Source of the DNA: Rhodococcus gordoniae
GTDB taxonomy: Bacteria > Actinomycetota > Actinomycetes > Mycobacteriales > Mycobacteriaceae
Direction: 5' to 3'
Assembly: GCF_001646655.1 (NCBI RefSeq)
Contig: NZ_LPZN01000056.1
Coordinates: forward strand, 1 to 40,138
Length of the DNA stretch: 40,138 nucleotides
Part shown: positions 37,268-40,138 of the stretch, one piece after another
How positions within the stretch are numbered: position 1 is the first letter of the stretch
Layout: every line of letters starts with the position of its first letter
Notes under the pieces: generated by a model
What the model saw: only the letters and a program-made list of their open reading frames with translations
The model's database searches: none
Told to the model about the DNA's origin: nothing
Program-made: the position numbers and the translations under genes

Positions 37268-37996
37268 ATGAGCACGCCCCGCCAGCATGTCACCGCGTCG
37301 GGCGGGAGCGGCGCCGCACCGGGACCACACGCCGGGAGCCCGCACGATCCGGTGCCGTTGTGGAACATCGCCAACATCCTGACGGTGGGCCGGATCGCAT
37401 TGGTGCCGGTCTTCCTGGTGCTGCTCTTCGTCGGCGACGGGCACGACACCGCGTGGAGGCTCGCGGCGACCGGAGTCTTCGCGATCGCCGCCATCACCGA
37501 CCGGATCGACGGTCAACTCGCGCGGAAACACGGTCTCGTCACCGATTTCGGTAAACTCGCCGACCCCATCGCCGACAAGGCCCTCATCGGCGCGGCGCTC
37601 GTCGGACTGTCGATGCTCGGCGACCTGTCGTGGTGGGTCACCGGAATCATCGCCGCCCGGGAGCTGGGGATCACCGCGCTGCGTTTCGCGGTGCTCCGCC
37701 ACGCCGTGATCCCGGCGAGTCGCGGCGGTAAGGCCAAGACCCTGGTGCAGACGCTCGCCATCGGCCTGTACCTGCTGCCCCTGCCCGACTCGGTGGAACC
37801 GGTGGCGATCGGCCTGATGATCCTGGCGGTCGCGCTGACGGTGGTGACCGGTCTCGACTACGTCGTCCAGGCCATCCGTCTGCGCACCGGAGTACGCCGG
37901 AGCGAGACCACACGTGTGGAGACCGTCGATGTCGGGAACACCCCTGCGGAGGACACTCCGGACGGCGGCCGCGCGGTGGGTGAGGACGCCCGGTGA
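37268..37996 (+). CDS. pgsA: CDP-diacylglycerol-glycerol-3-phosphate 3-phosphatidyltransferase
   Basis: A 242-residue CDP-alcohol phosphatidyltransferase matching PgsA3 (Rv2746c), which makes phosphatidylglycerophosphate for phosphatidylglycerol and cardiolipin. The family signature DxxDGxxAR...GxxxDxxxD is present as DRIDGQLARKHGLVTDFGKL followed by ADPIADK. Several membrane helices are visible, starting NIANILTVGRIALVPVFLVL. An N-terminal Gly/Pro/Ser-rich extension of about 30 residues and a hydrophilic tail of about 40 residues flank the core. ATG 37268 is seven bases after a TATTGT -10 box. clgR and pspA follow, as in M. tuberculosis; no cinA lies between. Confidence 0.93.
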   Translation: MSTPRQHVTASGGSGAAPGPHAGSPHDPVPLWNIANILTVGRIALVPVFLVLLFVGDGHDTAWRLAATGVFAIAAITDRIDGQLARKHGLVTDFGKLADPIADKALIGAALVGLSMLGDLSWWVTGIIAARELGITALRFAVLRHAVIPASRGGKAKTLVQTLAIGLYLLPLPDSVEPVAIGLMILAVALTVVTGLDYVVQAIRLRTGVRRSETTRVETVDVGNTPAEDTPDGGRAVGEDAR

Positions 37997-38005
37997 ATCC
38001 GGGCG
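37987..38005 (+). terminator. Hairpin over the pgsA stop codon
   Basis: CGCCCGG (37987-37993) pairs perfectly with CCGGGCG (37999-38005); the loop TGAAT contains the pgsA stop codon. It may be a terminator or may limit ribosome read-through toward clgR. Confidence 0.4.
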
Positions 38006-38087
38006 ACCCCTCGTGGTCGCCACTCGGGCCGGCGTACAGGTGGACGAACTCGTGCGACGACCGGTGCGGTATCCGGCTCGGGCGGTC

Positions 38088-38161
38088 GACACCGCGGTGT
38101 CGGGACCACTCGCTCGTCTGCGACGGCCGTGGGCGTTGTAATGTCTGGACACCGCAGTATC
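38088..38161. repeat. 14-bp palindrome repeated 60 bp apart upstream of clgR
   Basis: GACACCGCGGTGTC (38088-38101) is a perfect palindrome. GACACCGCAGTATC (38148-38161) is a copy with two changes, exactly 60 bases on. A possible -10 TGTAAT (38137-38142) would place a transcription start at the second copy. Likely a paired operator for an unidentified regulator, possibly ClgR itself. Confidence 0.5.
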
Positions 38162-38180
38162 GAGGTCCGATCGATCCGCG

Positions 38181-38206
38181 GGAACCTCGCAGCGTCGTCG
38201 CGCGTT
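38181..38206 (+). promoter_or_regulatory. SigE-type ECF promoter for clgR
   Basis: GGAAC (38181-38185) and CGTT (38203-38206) are separated by 17 bases, matching the consensus of mycobacterial SigE/SigH-type ECF sigma factors. Transcription would begin near 38214, about 30 bases before clgR. In M. tuberculosis clgR is SigE-dependent, which supports the call. Confidence 0.6.
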
Positions 38207-38242
38207 GTCGAGGTGTCGGCACGACGGACGAAGGAGGATGGG

Positions 38243-38620
38243 ATGGCGCTGTTGTTGCGTGAGGCACTCGGTGACAGCCTTCGGCGCACCCGTGTTTCGC
38301 AGAGCCGCACCCTGCGCGAAGTCTCCAGCAGCGCCCGGGTCAGCCTCGGTTACCTCTCGGAGATCGAGCGCGGCAGGAAGGAGGCCTCGAGCGAACTGCT
38401 CGCGGCCATCTGCGACGCATTGGATGTCCCGCTCTCCGACGTGCTGTTCGACGTGAGTGGTCTGCTGGCGGACGGACTCGACCGTCGCGCGGGCATGGAG
38501 AGCACCGCATCCGAGACGATCTCCGCCGATCGGCCCGACGGCCCCGAGCCCGGCTTGCTCGCGCAGGAGCCACGGATGGTGATTCCTGCACCCGCCGCGC
38601 AGGCGCTGGCAGCCGCCTAA
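38243..38620 (+). CDS. clgR: Transcriptional regulator ClgR
   Basis: ClgR, 125 residues, a Cro/C1-type helix-turn-helix activator of clp protease genes and, in mycobacteria, of the psp locus. The domain covers about residues 8-65 with [56 protein letters not shown] and the [11 protein letters not shown] extension. The C-terminus ends QALAAA, a non-polar tail of the kind recognised by ClpXP; ClgR is known to be a Clp substrate in related species. ATG 38243 has AAGGAGG at 38231-38237, five bases upstream. pspA follows 204 bases downstream. Confidence 0.94.
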   Translation: MALLLREALGDSLRRTRVSQSRTLREVSSSARVSLGYLSEIERGRKEASSELLAAICDALDVPLSDVLFDVSGLLADGLDRRAGMESTASETISADRPDGPEPGLLAQEPRMVIPAPAAQALAAA

Positions 38621-38638
38621 CATGGATCACGAACCGTG

Positions 38639-38651
38639 CCGGCCTCGCCGG
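38639..38651 (+). terminator. Small hairpin after clgR
   Basis: CCGGC (38639-38643) pairs with GCCGG (38647-38651) around CTC. The rest of the 204-base gap to pspA shows CGC-N5-GCG at 38783-38793, a possible but weak ClgR-like site, and no clear promoter hexamers. Confidence 0.3.
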
Positions 38652-38824
38652 ACGCGGGCATGAGCGACATCGACCGGGTCGTGGTGCGTGCACGAACCCG
38701 GCCAGGGTAGGGCAGGTGGGTCGTCGGGGGTAGCAGCGGACCGACGATCTTCGAACCGGGACGCGAGGGCCGCGTACCGGGTCGCGTTCGGCGCGGCGTA
38801 CCAGATGGAGGCAGGATCACACCC

Positions 38825-39631
38825 ATGGCTAATCCTTTCGTCAAGGGCTGGAAGTACCTCATGGCGCTCTTCAACTCGAAGATCGATGAGAAGGCCGATC
38901 CGAAGGTCCAGATTCAGCAGGCGATCGAGGACGCTCAGCGCCAGCATCAGGCCCTCTCGCAGCAGGCGGCTTCCGTCATCGGTAACCAGCGTCAGCTCGA
39001 GATGAAGCTCAATCGGCAGTTGGACGAGGTCGAGAAGCTCAACGCCAGCGCACGCCAGGCCGTCATGATGGCCGACCAGGCCACGGCGGCGGGCGACACC
39101 GAGAAGGCGATCCAGTACACGAATGCGGCCGAGGCGTTCGCCGCGCAGCTCGTCACCGCTGAGCAGTCCGTCGAAGACCTCAAGGTGCTGCACGACCAGT
39201 CGCTCCAGGCCGCCGCGCAGGCCAAGAAAGCCGTCGAGCAGAACGCCATGGCGCTGCAGCAGAAGGTCGCCGAGCGGACGAAACTGCTCAGCCAACTCGA
39301 GCAGGCCAAGATGCAGGAGCGCGTGAGCGAGTCGCTGCGGTCGATGGATTCGACCCTCTCGGCTCCGGGGACCACCCCGAGCCTCGACGCCGTCCGGGAG
39401 AAGATCGAGCGCCGCTACGCCAACGCCCTCGGTTCGGCCGAGCTCGCCCAGAATTCGGTGCAGGGCCGGATGCTCGAAGTGCAGCAGGCCACCGTCCAGA
39501 TGGCCGGTCACAGCCGCCTCGAGCAGATCCGGGCGTCGATGAAGGGCGAGGCACTCCCCGGTGCCCCCGCGAACCCTGCCGTCGACACCCGCAAGGAACC
39601 CCCGAACGCCGCCGGCACCACCGGCCGGTGA
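38825..39631 (+). CDS. pspA: Phage shock protein A (PspA/IM30, 35-kDa antigen)
   Basis: PspA, 268 residues, a peripheral membrane protein of the ESCRT-III-like PspA/IM30 family that assembles on damaged inner membrane. It corresponds to the mycobacterial 35-kDa antigen Rv2744c. The N-terminal amphipathic segment [20 protein letters not shown] is followed by a long coiled coil (about 25-160) rich in Gln, Ala and Glu, then further helices with [20 protein letters not shown]. The C-terminal 30 residues are disordered. ATG 38825 has GGAGGCAGGA at 38807-38816. It lies between clgR and pspM, the conserved actinobacterial stress order. Confidence 0.95.
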   Translation: MANPFVKGWKYLMALFNSKIDEKADPKVQIQQAIEDAQRQHQALSQQAASVIGNQRQLEMKLNRQLDEVEKLNASARQAVMMADQATAAGDTEKAIQYTNAAEAFAAQLVTAEQSVEDLKVLHDQSLQAAAQAKKAVEQNAMALQQKVAERTKLLSQLEQAKMQERVSESLRSMDSTLSAPGTTPSLDAVREKIERRYANALGSAELAQNSVQGRMLEVQQATVQMAGHSRLEQIRASMKGEALPGAPANPAVDTRKEPPNAAGTTGR

Positions 39632-39657
39632 TTCGTACCCCCTGGAACTGATCCGCC

Positions 39658-40138
39658 GTGAACGCCTCCGGAGACGACCGGGCCGGGAACATCCCCGGCT
39701 CGGTCGTCGCCGCATTCCGCGACGCCACCGACAACGCGATGGACGCCGCGCGCCGCTGGCGCGATCCCGCGGCCCGGCTGCGGCGCAAGAAGCGGCGTGC
39801 CCGTCGGCGTGCCGGTTTCTTCGGAGCCACCTCGGGCACCACGGCGATCGGCACCGCCACCCTCGCCGTCGCATCGGCTCCCGAATGGACGCTCGTCGCG
39901 ACCGGGGGAGCGACCGCTGCCTTCGCGATACCCGCCGTCCTCGCCGTCCGGACGTTCCGTCGTCTCGACGCGGTACCGCTGCCCCCACCGCCGCCCCGCC
40001 GGCGGCCGCTCCCGCCAGCCGATTCGGTTGCCCGCGCACCGATGGAACGACTCGCGGCGAACGAGGAGAGCCTCAGGCGCCTGCTCGGTGTGCTCGTGAG
40101 ATCGAACTCCGTGGCCTCCGACGACCTCGCCGAGATCG
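39658..40138 (+). CDS. pspM: Envelope stress membrane protein PspM (partial, 3' end off window)
   Basis: The first 160 codons of a frame open to the window edge. It starts at GTG 39658, 26 bases after the pspA stop, with NASGDDRAGNIPGSVVAAFR, then a very basic stretch (LRRKKRRARRRAG, about 44-56), two hydrophobic segments (about 57-78 and 80-99: ATSGTTAIGTATLAVASAP and LVATGGATAAFAIPAVLAV), a Pro-rich region and a predicted helix MERLAANEESLRRLLGVLV. Position and topology match PspM (Rv2743c), the membrane partner of PspA in mycobacteria. No strong ribosome binding site is seen; coupling to pspA is possible. Confidence 0.78.
   Translation, partial: MNASGDDRAGNIPGSVVAAFRDATDNAMDAARRWRDPAARLRRKKRRARRRAGFFGATSGTTAIGTATLAVASAPEWTLVATGGATAAFAIPAVLAVRTFRRLDAVPLPPPPPRRRPLPPADSVARAPMERLAANEESLRRLLGVLVRSNSVASDDLAEI

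Noticed and set aside
36581-38623. A 680-codon minus-strand frame covering pgsA and clgR
   Set aside because: It crosses two confident plus-strand genes, a gene junction and the clgR promoter; composition is typical of an antisense shadow.

Overview
The window is high-GC DNA from a mycolic-acid actinobacterium, most likely Rhodococcus or a close relative. This is inferred from gene content and order: infB-side ylxP, rbfA, a DHH phosphodiesterase, dinF, pptH, pptT, truB, mntR, ribF, rpsO, pnp, pepR, dapB, thyX, dapA, rnj, ftsK, argA, pgsA, clgR, pspA and pspM follow the order of the corresponding Mycobacterium tuberculosis chromosome segment (infB to Rv2743c), with local insertions. No rRNA, tRNA, CRISPR array, insertion sequence or prophage gene was seen.

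Layout. 1-5968 (+): a tightly overlapped translation/RNA/cofactor run: ylxP, rbfA, DHH phosphodiesterase, MATE transporter, pptH, pptT, truB. 6105-9449 (-): a manganese-type ABC importer (binding lipoprotein, ATPase, permease) followed by its DtxR-family regulator mntR. 9547-13559 (+): ribF, rpsO and pnp, with a strong hairpin and a long structured leader between rpsO and pnp. 13750-21832 (+): a complete narK-narG-narH-narJ-narI respiratory nitrate reductase operon placed between pnp and pepR, which are neighbours in M. tuberculosis. 21918-27950: pepR, a ZapE/AFG1 ATPase overlapping it tail to tail, a divergent TetR regulator, dapB and a membrane-protein partner, a flavodoxin-like protein, an SRPBCC protein and a ribbon-helix-helix-like protein with an operator array. 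28093-35245 (+): thyX, dapA, RNase J, a TIGR03085-type protein and FtsK. 35268-36398 (+): a yybP-ykoY manganese riboswitch controlling a TerC-family exporter. 36388-37224 (-): a YciI-like protein and an ArgA-type acetyltransferase. 37268-40138 (+): pgsA, clgR, pspA and a truncated pspM, an envelope-stress locus.

Themes. Manganese import (mntABC with mntR) and export (riboswitch-terC) lie in the same 30 kb, under a protein and an RNA sensor. PptT and PptH, enzymes with opposing reactions on carrier proteins, are translationally coupled. clgR has an upstream match to an ECF SigE-type promoter, as expected for the mycobacterial SigE-ClgR-Psp circuit. Many genes look leaderless: a -10 hexamer ends 6-7 nt before the start codon, and this decided several starts. 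The most notable non-coding structures are the riboswitch, the rpsO-pnp hairpin and leader, a palindrome shared by the divergent tetR/zapE starts, the half-site array at 27949-28003, a repeated palindrome upstream of clgR, and degenerate GTGAG repeats after truB.
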